Shown here one piece after another: positions 24,007 to 31,700 of a DNA stretch of 60,399 bases. The notes under the pieces are model-generated. The model made no database searches and was not told the origin of the DNA. It saw only the letters and a list, made by a program, of their open reading frames with translations. Made by a program: the position numbers and the translations under genes. The stretch's first letter is position 1. Every line of letters begins with the position of its first letter. Origin of the DNA: JANWXD01 sp037446115 (GTDB taxonomy: Bacteria; Acidobacteriota; Terriglobia; Bryobacterales; Bryobacteraceae); NCBI GenBank assembly GCA_037446115.1, contig JBBIJF010000027.1:1-60399 (forward strand), in the 5' to 3' direction.

Positions 24007-25470
24007 ATGTGCTGCCATGAGGAGTTGCGCCTGGCGATCACGCGGCGTCATTTCTTTTCGCTGACGAGCACGGGCCTCGGAGTGGCCGCGCTGGCGTCGC
24101 TGCTCGAGCCGAAACTGTTCGGCGGGACGGCGGCGATCAATCCCAAAACGGGCGGTCTTGCAGGCTTGCCGCACTTTCCGCCCAAGGCCAAGCATGTTAT
24201 CTTCCTGCACCAGTCGGGCGGTCCGTCGCAGATCGATCTGTTCGATTACAAGCCGCAGCTGGAACGGTTGCGCGGTACGGAATTGCCGGAGTCGGTTCGG
24301 ATGGGCCAGCGGATCACAGGCATGACTTCGGGCCAAGGTACGCTTCCGGTCGCCAACTCGATTTTCAAATTCCGCCGGTACGGCCAGTCGGGGGCCTGGC
24401 TGAGCGAACTGCTTCCTTACCATGCCCGCATCGTGGACGACATTGCCATCGTCAAGAGCGTTCACACCGAGGCGATCAACCACGATCCGGCCATCACCTT
24501 CATTCAGACCGGGAGCCAGCAGCCGGGGCGTCCCAGCATGGGGGCCTGGGTCAGCTACGGTCTGGGCAGTGAGAATCAGAACCTGCCTGCTTTTGTGGTT
24601 CTGGTGTCGCAGTCAAGCGCGCTCAACATTGACCAGCCGCTGTTTTCGCGCCTCTGGGGAAGTGGCTTTCTGCCTTCCCGCTACCAAGGCGTGCAGTTCC
24701 GCTCCGGAGGCGACCCCGTGCTTTATTTGTCCAATCCCCCGGGCGTGGATCGCGATCTGCGGCGGCTGATGCTCGACAGCCTCCAGGAGCTGAATCGCAC
24801 CCGGGCGCAGGTTTACGCCGACCCTGAGATCGAAACGCGCATCGCGCAGTTCGAGATGGCGTTCCGCATGCAGGCCTCCGTGCCCGAACTCGTGGACCTG
24901 TCGAACGAACCGGAACATGTTTTTGAGCTTTATGGTGAAGAGGCACGCAAGCCGGGCACCTATGCCCATCACTGCCTGCTGGCGCGGCGTCTGGTGGAGC
25001 GCGGGGTGCGGTTCATCCAGCTCTACAAGCGCGGCTGGGACCAGCACAACGATTTGCCACGAGATATTGCCTTGCAGTGTAAGAGCGTGGACCAGCCTTC
25101 GGCGGCACTCATCTTGGACCTGAAGCAGCGCGGGCTGCTGGAGGAAACCCTGGTGATCTGGGGCGGCGAGTTTGGGCGCACGGTGTACTGTCAGGGCCGG
25201 CTGACGGAGACCAATTACGGGCGGGATCACCATCCCCGGTGTTTCGCCATGTGGCTGGCGGGGGGTGGCATCAAGCCCGGCATCACGATCGGAGAGACGG
25301 ATGATTATTCCTATAACATCGTCTCCGACCCGGTGCACGTGCATGACCTACAAGCGACGATCCTGCATTGTCTCGGGGTGGATCACACGCGGCTGACGTA
25401 CCAGTATCAGGGGCGCCACTTCCGCCTCACGGACGTTGCGGGCGAGGTGGTCAAGAAGCTTGTGGCGTAA
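24007..25470 (+). CDS. Tat-exported DUF1501 family protein
   Basis: A 487-residue protein. ITRRHFFSLTSTGLGVAALA near the N-terminus is a twin-arginine signal. The mature part has the DUF1501 (sulfatase-like) pattern: HVIFLHQSGGPSQIDLFDYKP, DIAIVKSVHTEAINHDPAITFIQTG, WGGEFGRTVYCQ and NYGRDHHPRCFAMWLAGGGIKPG, then LQATILHCLGVDHTRLTY. In Planctomycetes, Verrucomicrobia and Acidobacteria DUF1501 genes are usually next to a DUF1549/PSD1 cytochrome gene; none is here. The frame is open far upstream, but ATG 24007 follows GGAGGAGG with good spacing. Biochemical role is unknown. Confidence 0.9.
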   Translation: MCCHEELRLAITRRHFFSLTSTGLGVAALASLLEPKLFGGTAAINPKTGGLAGLPHFPPKAKHVIFLHQSGGPSQIDLFDYKPQLERLRGTELPESVRMGQRITGMTSGQGTLPVANSIFKFRRYGQSGAWLSELLPYHARIVDDIAIVKSVHTEAINHDPAITFIQTGSQQPGRPSMGAWVSYGLGSENQNLPAFVVLVSQSSALNIDQPLFSRLWGSGFLPSRYQGVQFRSGGDPVLYLSNPPGVDRDLRRLMLDSLQELNRTRAQVYADPEIETRIAQFEMAFRMQASVPELVDLSNEPEHVFELYGEEARKPGTYAHHCLLARRLVERGVRFIQLYKRGWDQHNDLPRDIALQCKSVDQPSAALILDLKQRGLLEETLVIWGGEFGRTVYCQGRLTETNYGRDHHPRCFAMWLAGGGIKPGITIGETDDYSYNIVSDPVHVHDLQATILHCLGVDHTRLTYQYQGRHFRLTDVAGEVVKKLVA

Positions 25471-25543
25471 CAGAGAGATTGGAGGGTCTGCGGTTTTTGC
25501 GAACCGGTTTTTGGCGGTAGGATGTAGGATAGAAGAAGCCCCG

Positions 25544-25620
25544 GGGCGGTTAGCTCAGCCGGTCAGAGCGCCTGCCTTACAAGCAGGAGGTCCGCAGTTC
25601 GAGCCTGCGACCGCCCACCA
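25544..25620 (+). tRNA. tRNA-Val (anticodon TAC)
   Basis: A complete 77-nt cloverleaf with encoded CCA. The acceptor stem GGGCGGT (25544-25550) pairs with ACCGCCC (25610-25616). The D-arm contains AGCTCAG and GGTCAGAGC. The anticodon stem CCTGC/GCAGG closes a loop CTTACAA, giving anticodon TAC for valine. The T-arm is GCAG-TTCGAGC-CTGC. The discriminator is A. Confidence 0.97.
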
Positions 25621-26296
25621 TTTATGTTCAGACACTTACAGAAGCACATCCGCTCGGCGAGGGAGACTGCAAGCTAGACTGTTGCCCGCGCCCTTCGCGA
25701 CGGAACGCTTCCTGTGAGGACCCGTAGGTCCCTCGCACAGCCGCGGGCATTGCGACATTTATTCGAACGCACAACATCCCCTCCGGGTCCGTGACTGCCC
25801 ATCGGGAGAGACTTCTTTGGCGCGGCGGCTGCGCGCAACTCCGAGCCGATCGGTCGTTGACCGCCGCGGTTCTCGCTGGTGGCCGGCTTCATGCGGTCGG
25901 CGTGAGTGCGGCGGACTTTGTGCGCGGGAATGACGGCTGTGACTAGCACTTTGACGAAACCGCTCCGATCCAGACCACGCTGGGCGCAGCAATCGATGAG
26001 TCTGCACTTCCCCGACTGCAATAACCCCGGCCCCTCTCGCGTCCATGTCAACAACCACAGCTCAAACCTGAGCGACGAGCAGGTGGAGGATGGCGGGCAG
26101 GTCATTGCGGTCGATTGAGTGGGCAGCTAGGTCTGGCCCTGCCAGCCAAGCCAACCCAACCCATCAGGCTCGACATCACCAGCGTGGGAACGAATTTCCC
26201 CGGCGAGCGCGATTCGCAGCCCCCCCGCGGCGCCAATTCCTTTAGTTCCGGGCGTCGCTCGCAGTCGCCCAGACCTCACCCCGTCCGTCGTGGGCG
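25621..26296. other. 676-bp gap with no supported gene
   Basis: Between tRNA-Val and the VOC gene there are only overlapping short open frames on both strands. None has family motifs, good starts or spacing. The composition is more even than in neighbouring genes. I see no IS ends, no second tRNA and no clear hairpin terminator. It may be decayed sequence. Confidence 0.5.
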
Positions 26297-26779
26297 TTAC
26301 TTCGTCGAGCGAAAGACCTGATGGTTAAAGAATTGCTGCGCTCGGCGGTTCAATTCTTCCAGTGAGACATCCTCTTTGCGAGTAGCGAGGCTCCAACTGT
26401 GCCCGAAGGGATCTATGAGATGACCGTAGCGGTCGCCCCAGAACATGTCCTGGACCGGCATCAGCTCAGTAGCGCCGGCCGCCAGAGCGCGCGCAAACGC
26501 CGCATCCACATCTGCGACATACACGAATAGGCTGCTGGTGGCTCCTCCACGAGTTTGCGGGCCCAGCAAACCTCTTTCCGGGAACTCGTCGTTGAGCATC
26601 ACTACGGAGTCTCCGATTCGGATTTCTGCGTGCAACACCCGGTCATGGCCGGGCGCTGTCACGCGCAACAGCTCCTCGGCGCCGAAGGCGCGCCTGTAGA
26701 ATTCGATGGCCTCGCTTGCTCCTTTCACAACCAAGGACGGCGTGACGGTGTGATACCCCTCCGGTATGGGTTGTGGCAT
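26297..26779 (-). CDS. VOC (glyoxalase/PhnB-like) family protein
   Basis: A 160-residue protein of the vicinal-oxygen-chelate fold. It has TVTPSLVVKGASEAIEFYRRAFGAEEL at the start, HAEIRIGDSVVMLNDEFPE in the middle, and FVYVADVDAAFARALAAGA with MFWGDRYGHLIDPFGHSWSLATRKED at the end. The GDRYG.l.DPFGH.W ending is typical of PhnB-like members. Substrate is unknown. It is divergent from the aminotransferase gene, with a 71-bp shared gap. Confidence 0.88.
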   Translation of the reverse strand: MPQPIPEGYHTVTPSLVVKGASEAIEFYRRAFGAEELLRVTAPGHDRVLHAEIRIGDSVVMLNDEFPERGLLGPQTRGGATSSLFVYVADVDAAFARALAAGATELMPVQDMFWGDRYGHLIDPFGHSWSLATRKEDVSLEELNRRAQQFFNHQVFRSTK

Positions 26780-26850
26780 TTTTCCTCCGAGGGACGTTGA
26801 ACTCCCGCGCTAGTCTACCACGGATCGGCACGCTTGGGGCCCCCGCTACA

Positions 26851-28086
26851 ATGAACATCATGGGTTTGTCGGAGCAGGAGTTTTATCGCATCGGAAAGCT
26901 GCCGCCCTACGTGTTCGCCGTGGTCAATGAGATGAAGGCCCGCCTCCGGGCGGCGCAGCTCGATGTGGTGGACTTGGGCATGGGGAACCCGGACGGGCCC
27001 ACCCCCAGGCCGGTGGTGCAAAAGCTGGTCGAAGCCGTGCGGGACAAGCGCAACCACCGCTATTCGGTCTCCCGCGGCATTCCCAACCTGCGTCTGGAGA
27101 TCGTGCGTCGCTACCAATCCCGCTACGGTGTCACACTGGATCCGGATCGTGAAGCCATCGTGACCATCGGCGCCAAGGATGCTCTGGCGCACCTGCTGTT
27201 CGCCGTCATCGGCCCGGGCGACGTCGTAGTCTCGCCGAACCCCTGTTATCCCATTCACCAGTATGGCGTCGTGATGGCCGAGGGCCATGCCTGCACCGTT
27301 CCCATGCCGGATCCGGCTGAGTTCCTGAACCGGCTGGAAGACATCTACCGCAAAGAAAGCATCAAACCCCGGATGCTCCTGCTCTCTTTCCCGCACAACC
27401 CTACGACCCACTGCGTAGATCTGGACTTCTTCCGTGAAGTGATCCGGCTGGCCTCGCTTCACGGCACGATGGTGGTGCACGACTTTGCCTACGCCGACAT
27501 TTGCTTTGACGGCTACCGCGCCCCCAGCATTCTCCAGGTGGACGGCGCCAGAGAAGTCGCCGTCGAGATCTACTCCATGTCGAAGAGCTTCAACATGGCG
27601 GGCTGGCGCGTGGGCTTCTGTCTGGGTAATGCCAAGATGATCGCGGCTCTGGCCCGGATCAAGAGCTACCTCGATTACGGCATTTTTCAACCCATCCAGA
27701 TCGCCGCTATTATCGCCCTGCGGGAGTGCGGCGAAGAGACGGCCAAAATTTGCGCCACCTACCAGAAGCGCCGCGATGTGCTGGTGGCCGGTCTCAACCG
27801 GGCGGGCTGGAGTGTGACACCACCGCGCGGAACCATGTTCCTCTGGGCTCCTCTACCGGAGCCGTTTCGTGCCCTGGGCTCGCTCGAGTTCTCCAAGCTG
27901 TTGCTGGAAAAGGCACTGGTGGCCGTCTCACCCGGGGTCGGATTCGGCCCCATGGGCGAGGGCTACGTGCGCTTTGCGCTGGTGGAAAACGAGCACCGGA
28001 TCCGGCAGGCGGTGCGCGGGATCCGGAATTTCCTGCGTTCGTACGACGGCGTGCCCTTACCTCAGGCAGCCGGGCCCGCCGCGTAG
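26851..28086 (+). CDS. alaC: PLP-dependent aminotransferase, AlaC-type (glutamate-pyruvate)
   Basis: About 411 residues, fold-type I aminotransferase. The N-terminus (FYRIGKLPPYVFAVVNEMK, DLGMGNPDGPTP) and SRGIPNLR match E. coli AlaC closely. It also has VTIGAKDALAHL, SPNPCYPIHQYG, FPHNPTTHCVDLDFF, VVHDFAYADICFDGYRAPS and SMSKSFNMAGWRVGF, with PLP-binding Lys at about 245. It most likely interconverts alanine and pyruvate with glutamate/2-oxoglutarate; LL-diaminopimelate aminotransferases are related and not fully excluded. ATGs at 26851 and 26860 are both possible starts. Its last 25 bp overlap the convergent radical SAM gene. Confidence 0.88.
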   Translation: MNIMGLSEQEFYRIGKLPPYVFAVVNEMKARLRAAQLDVVDLGMGNPDGPTPRPVVQKLVEAVRDKRNHRYSVSRGIPNLRLEIVRRYQSRYGVTLDPDREAIVTIGAKDALAHLLFAVIGPGDVVVSPNPCYPIHQYGVVMAEGHACTVPMPDPAEFLNRLEDIYRKESIKPRMLLLSFPHNPTTHCVDLDFFREVIRLASLHGTMVVHDFAYADICFDGYRAPSILQVDGAREVAVEIYSMSKSFNMAGWRVGFCLGNAKMIAALARIKSYLDYGIFQPIQIAAIIALRECGEETAKICATYQKRRDVLVAGLNRAGWSVTPPRGTMFLWAPLPEPFRALGSLEFSKLLLEKALVAVSPGVGFGPMGEGYVRFALVENEHRIRQAVRGIRNFLRSYDGVPLPQAAGPAA

Positions 28087-29132
28087 GTGAGCCGGGGCTC
28101 ATAGACGCAGCGCGGATCGGAGGCCAAGTAATTTCCGGTGAGGGCATAGGCCCGCGAGCGAGAGCCGCCGCACAGGTGGCGGAATTCGCACCGCCCGCAC
28201 TTGCCTTCCAGACGGTCCGGATCGCGCAGCGCCCGGAACAGCGGCGAGTTGCGGTAGACTTCGCCGAGCGAATCACGGCGCACGTTGCCCGCTCGAAGCG
28301 GCAGAAAGCCGCTCGGATAGATGTCGCCGATGTGTGAGATGAACACAAAGCCTTTGCCGTCGTTGATTCCGGCCTGGCGCTGGATCGCGCCTCCGGTCCT
28401 GGTTCCGGCGCTGCGCCCCTCCGCCTTGCGGCGCTGGGCGACGTAGCGGCGGTAGTGTTGCGCTTCGGTGGTCTTGATGTCGAAGGGCGCCGTCTTCGAC
28501 CTTTCGTAAAGAAAGCCGAAGACCTCCTCGTACTCTTCCGCCGTCAGGTCGTCGGAGGCGCTGGCCCGGCCCGTGGCCACCAGAAAGAACACGCTCCACA
28601 GCTTTGCTCCGGAGTCGGCCACGATCTGTGCGATCTCGTCGAGCCGCCGCCAGTTGTGTCGCGCCACGGTGGTGTTCACCTGGGTCTCAAGACCAATGCG
28701 GCGCGCGTACGCCAGAGCGGAGATCGTGCGGTCGAACGAGCCTGCCACGCGCCGGAATCCGTCGTGCGAGGCGGCGTCCGGCCCGTCCAGGCTCAGCGCC
28801 ATGCGCGCGACACCGCAATTGCGAATGGCCTCGACAGCCCCTGCCGTCAGCAACGGCGTCGCGCTCGGGGTCACGGTGGTGCGCAGCCCAAGATCCACGC
28901 TGCGCTTGAGCAGCGCAAACAGGTCCGGCCGCTTGAGCGGATCTCCCCCGGTAAAGACCACGAGGGGATCGCCGAAGGAACGAATCTGTTCGAGCAGGCG
29001 GTATCCTTCCTCCGTCGTGAGCTCCCGGGGGTCCCGCCAGGGAATCGCCGAGGCCCGGCAGTGGACGCAGGCCAGATCGCACGCCTGCGTCACCTCCCAG
29101 ATCACCAGAAACGGAGCCTGCGCGAAGTTCAT
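28062..29132 (-). CDS. Radical SAM/SPASM protein, TIGR04053-like
   Basis: A 356-residue radical SAM enzyme. The cluster motif is CDLACVHC (C18, C22, C25). VVFTGGDPLKRPDLF and LSLDGPDAASHDGFR follow. The C-terminal SPASM region has CGRCEFRHLCGGSRSRAYA and a final Cys in DPRC, enough for one or two auxiliary iron-sulfur clusters. The text closely resembles the TIGR04053 family, near heme-d1/PqqE-like proteins, whose substrate is not established. No small precursor peptide gene was seen beside it. It is divergent from the Ric gene, so both could share the CRP/FNR-type site at 29169-29184. Confidence 0.85.
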   Translation of the reverse strand: MNFAQAPFLVIWEVTQACDLACVHCRASAIPWRDPRELTTEEGYRLLEQIRSFGDPLVVFTGGDPLKRPDLFALLKRSVDLGLRTTVTPSATPLLTAGAVEAIRNCGVARMALSLDGPDAASHDGFRRVAGSFDRTISALAYARRIGLETQVNTTVARHNWRRLDEIAQIVADSGAKLWSVFFLVATGRASASDDLTAEEYEEVFGFLYERSKTAPFDIKTTEAQHYRRYVAQRRKAEGRSAGTRTGGAIQRQAGINDGKGFVFISHIGDIYPSGFLPLRAGNVRRDSLGEVYRNSPLFRALRDPDRLEGKCGRCEFRHLCGGSRSRAYALTGNYLASDPRCVYEPRLTYAAGPAA

Positions 29133-29168
29133 CCTGCCCCCAGCTTAGCGCCGATCTTTTTCCGCTCC

Positions 29169-29184
29169 TGTGACAACAATCACA
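29169..29184. promoter_or_regulatory. Perfect CRP/FNR-type operator palindrome
   Basis: TGTGA-CAACAA-TCACA is an exact TGTGA-N6-TCACA inverted repeat. It lies 36 bp upstream of the radical SAM start and 47 bp upstream of the Ric start, in their divergent gap. This is the half-site arrangement of the CRP/FNR superfamily, which includes nitric-oxide-sensing members. Which regulator binds cannot be told from the window. Confidence 0.65.
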
Positions 29185-29231
29185 GCATCCGGCCGGCGTT
29201 CCGCGTACCATGGCTGACAGAAGGAGCATCC

Positions 29232-29957
29232 ATGACACGCGCGACAGGCCGCACTCTTGGAGAGGTCGCCGCACACAACGCTGCGGCGATCCGAGTGTTC
29301 GAAAAATACGGACTGGATTATTGCTGCGGCGGTGGCAAGCCTTTTGAGGAGGCCTGCCGGGAGCGGGGTCTCCGACCGGAACAGATCGAGGCGGAGATCG
29401 AGCAAGCGTCCGCTGAGTCGCCCGCGGAGGAGCGCGACTGGACCAAGGCGCCGCTCGGCGATCTCATCGCCCATATCCTGGACCGGCACCACGCCTATCT
29501 GCGCGAGGCCCTGCCTCGCATCACGCAGATGGCGGCAAGGGTCGTCGAGGCGCACCGCGCCCGGCATGCTGACACCCTGATTCCGTTGCAGCAGACTTTC
29601 GCCGCGCTGCGAGAAGAGCTCGAGAGCCACATGTGGAAAGAGGAGATGGTGTTGTTTCCGCTGATCCGATCCATGGAGGAAGCCGCAGCGCGAGGGGGCG
29701 GGCTCCCGCCTTCCCATTGCGGTTCGGTCAACAATCCCATCCGCGTCATGGAACACGAGCATGCCGCCGCAGCTCAGGCCCTGGAGGAGATGCGGCGCAT
29801 CACAGGCGGCTATGCGGTTCCGGACGACGGCTGCATCACCTACCGGGCGTATTTCGACGAGCTTCGACAACTCGAGCAGGACCTCCACCGGCACATCCAT
29901 CTGGAGAACAACATCCTGTTTCCACGCGCAGCGGATCTCGAAGCAGGCTTGATGTAG
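29232..29957 (+). CDS. ric: Iron-sulfur cluster repair di-iron protein (Ric/ScdA/YtfE)
   Basis: A 241-residue protein. The N-terminal ScdA_N domain has TLGEVAAHNAAAIRVFEKYGLDYCCGGG with the paired Cys (31, 32). The C-terminal hemerythrin-like domain supplies di-iron ligands in HILDRHHAYLREALP, MWKEEMVLFPLI, VMEHEHAAAAQALEEM and DLHRHIHLENNILFPRA. Ric repairs iron-sulfur clusters damaged by nitric oxide or oxidants. ATG 29232 has AAGGAG at 29221-29226. The operator palindrome just upstream suggests stress- or NO-responsive control. Confidence 0.95.
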   Translation: MTRATGRTLGEVAAHNAAAIRVFEKYGLDYCCGGGKPFEEACRERGLRPEQIEAEIEQASAESPAEERDWTKAPLGDLIAHILDRHHAYLREALPRITQMAARVVEAHRARHADTLIPLQQTFAALREELESHMWKEEMVLFPLIRSMEEAAARGGGLPPSHCGSVNNPIRVMEHEHAAAAQALEEMRRITGGYAVPDDGCITYRAYFDELRQLEQDLHRHIHLENNILFPRAADLEAGLM

Positions 29958-30023
29958 GGCACGGCCGAAGCCGTGCGGCGTGGCTCCGGGCGCACGCTAA
30001 AAGCGGTGCGCCATAATATCGCT

Positions 30024-30218
30024 ATGGCGGAGAAGCTCACGCGCAGGGAGTGGATGGCAGCTCTGGCGGCGCCGGCCCTGGCGCAGGCCCCCGCGGAAGA
30101 GGAATCGCCGGAGCAACTGCTGGCGCGCGCCCGGCAAGACCTGCTGCAAGGCGCCGAACGGCTCGGTAAATTTCCGCTGCCTATGGCCGTGGAGCCGGCC
30201 TTTGTGTTCAAGCCCTGA
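30024..30218 (+). CDS. Small Tat-signal-like protein preceding the amidase
   Basis: A 64-residue protein. The N-terminus (KLTRREWMAALAAPALAQA) has RR followed by a short Ala-rich stretch, like a short twin-arginine leader. The rest is a charged helix and a C-terminal LPMAVEPAFVFKP. It ends 5 bp before the amidase ATG, so the two are probably translated together. I recognise no family; it could be an exported accessory peptide or a split-off leader of an ancestral exported amidase. Confidence 0.55.
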   Translation: MAEKLTRREWMAALAAPALAQAPAEEESPEQLLARARQDLLQGAERLGKFPLPMAVEPAFVFKP

Positions 30219-30223
30219 AGGCC

Positions 30224-31672
30224 ATGGCGGCGATTCCGGAGGATGCCTTCTTCGCCCCTGTGGCGGAGCTGAGCCGGAGGCTCCGTGACAAAGAATTCAC
30301 GGCAGTCGAGCTTACCCGGGCATTCTGCGACCGCCTGGAGAAGTTCGGGCCGCGCTATAATGCTCTGGCGCTCCTGCTCCGCGAGGAGGCGTTACGGAAA
30401 GCCCGCGAAGCCGACGAAGAGATCAGACGCGGCCGGCTCCGTGGAGTGCTTCAAGGCATCCCTTTCGGCGCCAAGGACCTGCTCAGCCTGAAAGGGAAGC
30501 CGACCACGTGGGGTGCGCGGCCCTATGCGGGCCAGGTGTTTGACTACGATGCGACCGTGCTGCGTAAGCTGGACCGCGCACGCGCCATCCTCGTCGCCAA
30601 GCTGGCCATGGTGGAACTCGCCGGTGGGGGAGGCTATCGTTATGCCTCGGCTTCTCTGACCGGGCCCGGTCTGAATCCGTGGGATCGCACGCGCTGGTCG
30701 GGAGGTTCTTCGAGCGGGTCGGCTGCGGCAGTGGCTGCCGGACTGGTACCCTTTGCTTTGGCCTCGGAGACCTGGGGCTCTATTCTGACGCCGAGCGCCT
30801 ATTGCGGCGTAACCGGGCTGCGCCCCACCTACGGATTGGTCAGCCGCTACGGCGCCATGCCCTTGTCGTGGACCATGGATAAGATCGGACCGATCTGCCG
30901 CTCTGCCGAGGACTGCGGACACGTGCTCCGGGCGATCTCGGGCGGCGACTCGAATGATCCCAGCTCAGCGGGTAAGACCTTTTATTACAACCCGCAGTTT
31001 GCCCGCAAGCCTGCGGACCTGCGGGTAGGCTATGCGCCGGTGGACATCGAAGAGTGGGCCGAGGAGTCCGCGCGTCCCGCCTTCCGCCAGGCGCTGGAAG
31101 TGATTCGCGGCCTCGGCGTCAAGATGTTCGAAGTCGAGCTGCCCGATTTGCCCTACGGCCTTGTGGCGGGCACCATCATTTCCGCCGAAGGATCGGCCGT
31201 CTTCGAGCCGCTCATTCGCAGCGGGCAAGTCGAGCAGCTGGCCGATCGCAAGCAAATTGCGGGGCTCAAAGCCGGGCTGGAGATCAGCGCGAAAGATTAC
31301 TTCAAGGCCATGCGCATCCGGCGGGTGGTGATCGAGGAAATGCGCAAGCTCTTCGCCAGCGTGGACGTACTGGTTTCGCCGAGCCGCTTCGGTCCGGCCA
31401 CGAAAATCACTGAGCCCCTGGACCGTCCTGCGCGGCCCCGGCCGGAACCCAAGCGCCGCGGCCTGCGGGACCTGGGCGCCGCCGGAAATCTTGCCGGGTT
31501 GCCCGCCCTTTCGCTGCCGTGCGGTTTCGCCGGCGGCCTGCCGGTCGCCATCCAGCTCGTCGGCCGGCCGTTCAGCGAGAACAACCTGATCGCTTTAGGA
31601 AAAGCCTTCCAGGATCAGACGGACTGGCACCGCCGCCGTCCACCCGTGGAACCTTCGACCCCGGAGCGGTAA
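30224..31672 (+). CDS. Amidase signature family enzyme (GatA-like)
   Basis: A 482-residue amidase. The Ser-cisSer-Lys triad is visible: Lys in IPFGAKDLLS (K84), cis-Ser in the Gly/Ser loop SGGSSSGSAAAVAAG (about 159-173), and the nucleophile Ser in SETWGSILTPSAYCG (about S184). That last motif differs from the common DTGGSIRxPA. GVTGLRPTYGLVSRYGAMPL is a strong family marker. It probably hydrolyses an amide; substrate is unknown and no gatB/gatC lie nearby, so it is unlikely to be tRNA amidotransferase. There is no signal peptide of its own; the small Tat-like gene lies immediately upstream. Confidence 0.9.
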   Translation: MAAIPEDAFFAPVAELSRRLRDKEFTAVELTRAFCDRLEKFGPRYNALALLLREEALRKAREADEEIRRGRLRGVLQGIPFGAKDLLSLKGKPTTWGARPYAGQVFDYDATVLRKLDRARAILVAKLAMVELAGGGGYRYASASLTGPGLNPWDRTRWSGGSSSGSAAAVAAGLVPFALASETWGSILTPSAYCGVTGLRPTYGLVSRYGAMPLSWTMDKIGPICRSAEDCGHVLRAISGGDSNDPSSAGKTFYYNPQFARKPADLRVGYAPVDIEEWAEESARPAFRQALEVIRGLGVKMFEVELPDLPYGLVAGTIISAEGSAVFEPLIRSGQVEQLADRKQIAGLKAGLEISAKDYFKAMRIRRVVIEEMRKLFASVDVLVSPSRFGPATKITEPLDRPARPRPEPKRRGLRDLGAAGNLAGLPALSLPCGFAGGLPVAIQLVGRPFSENNLIALGKAFQDQTDWHRRRPPVEPSTPER

Positions 31673-31700
31673 TCTGCGCCGCGACGGCGCAGCCGGCAAC

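Noticed and set aside
25674..26118. Overlapping frames after tRNA-Val as an integrase or transposase
   Set aside because: No catalytic motifs, inverted repeats or tRNA-end duplication could be found.
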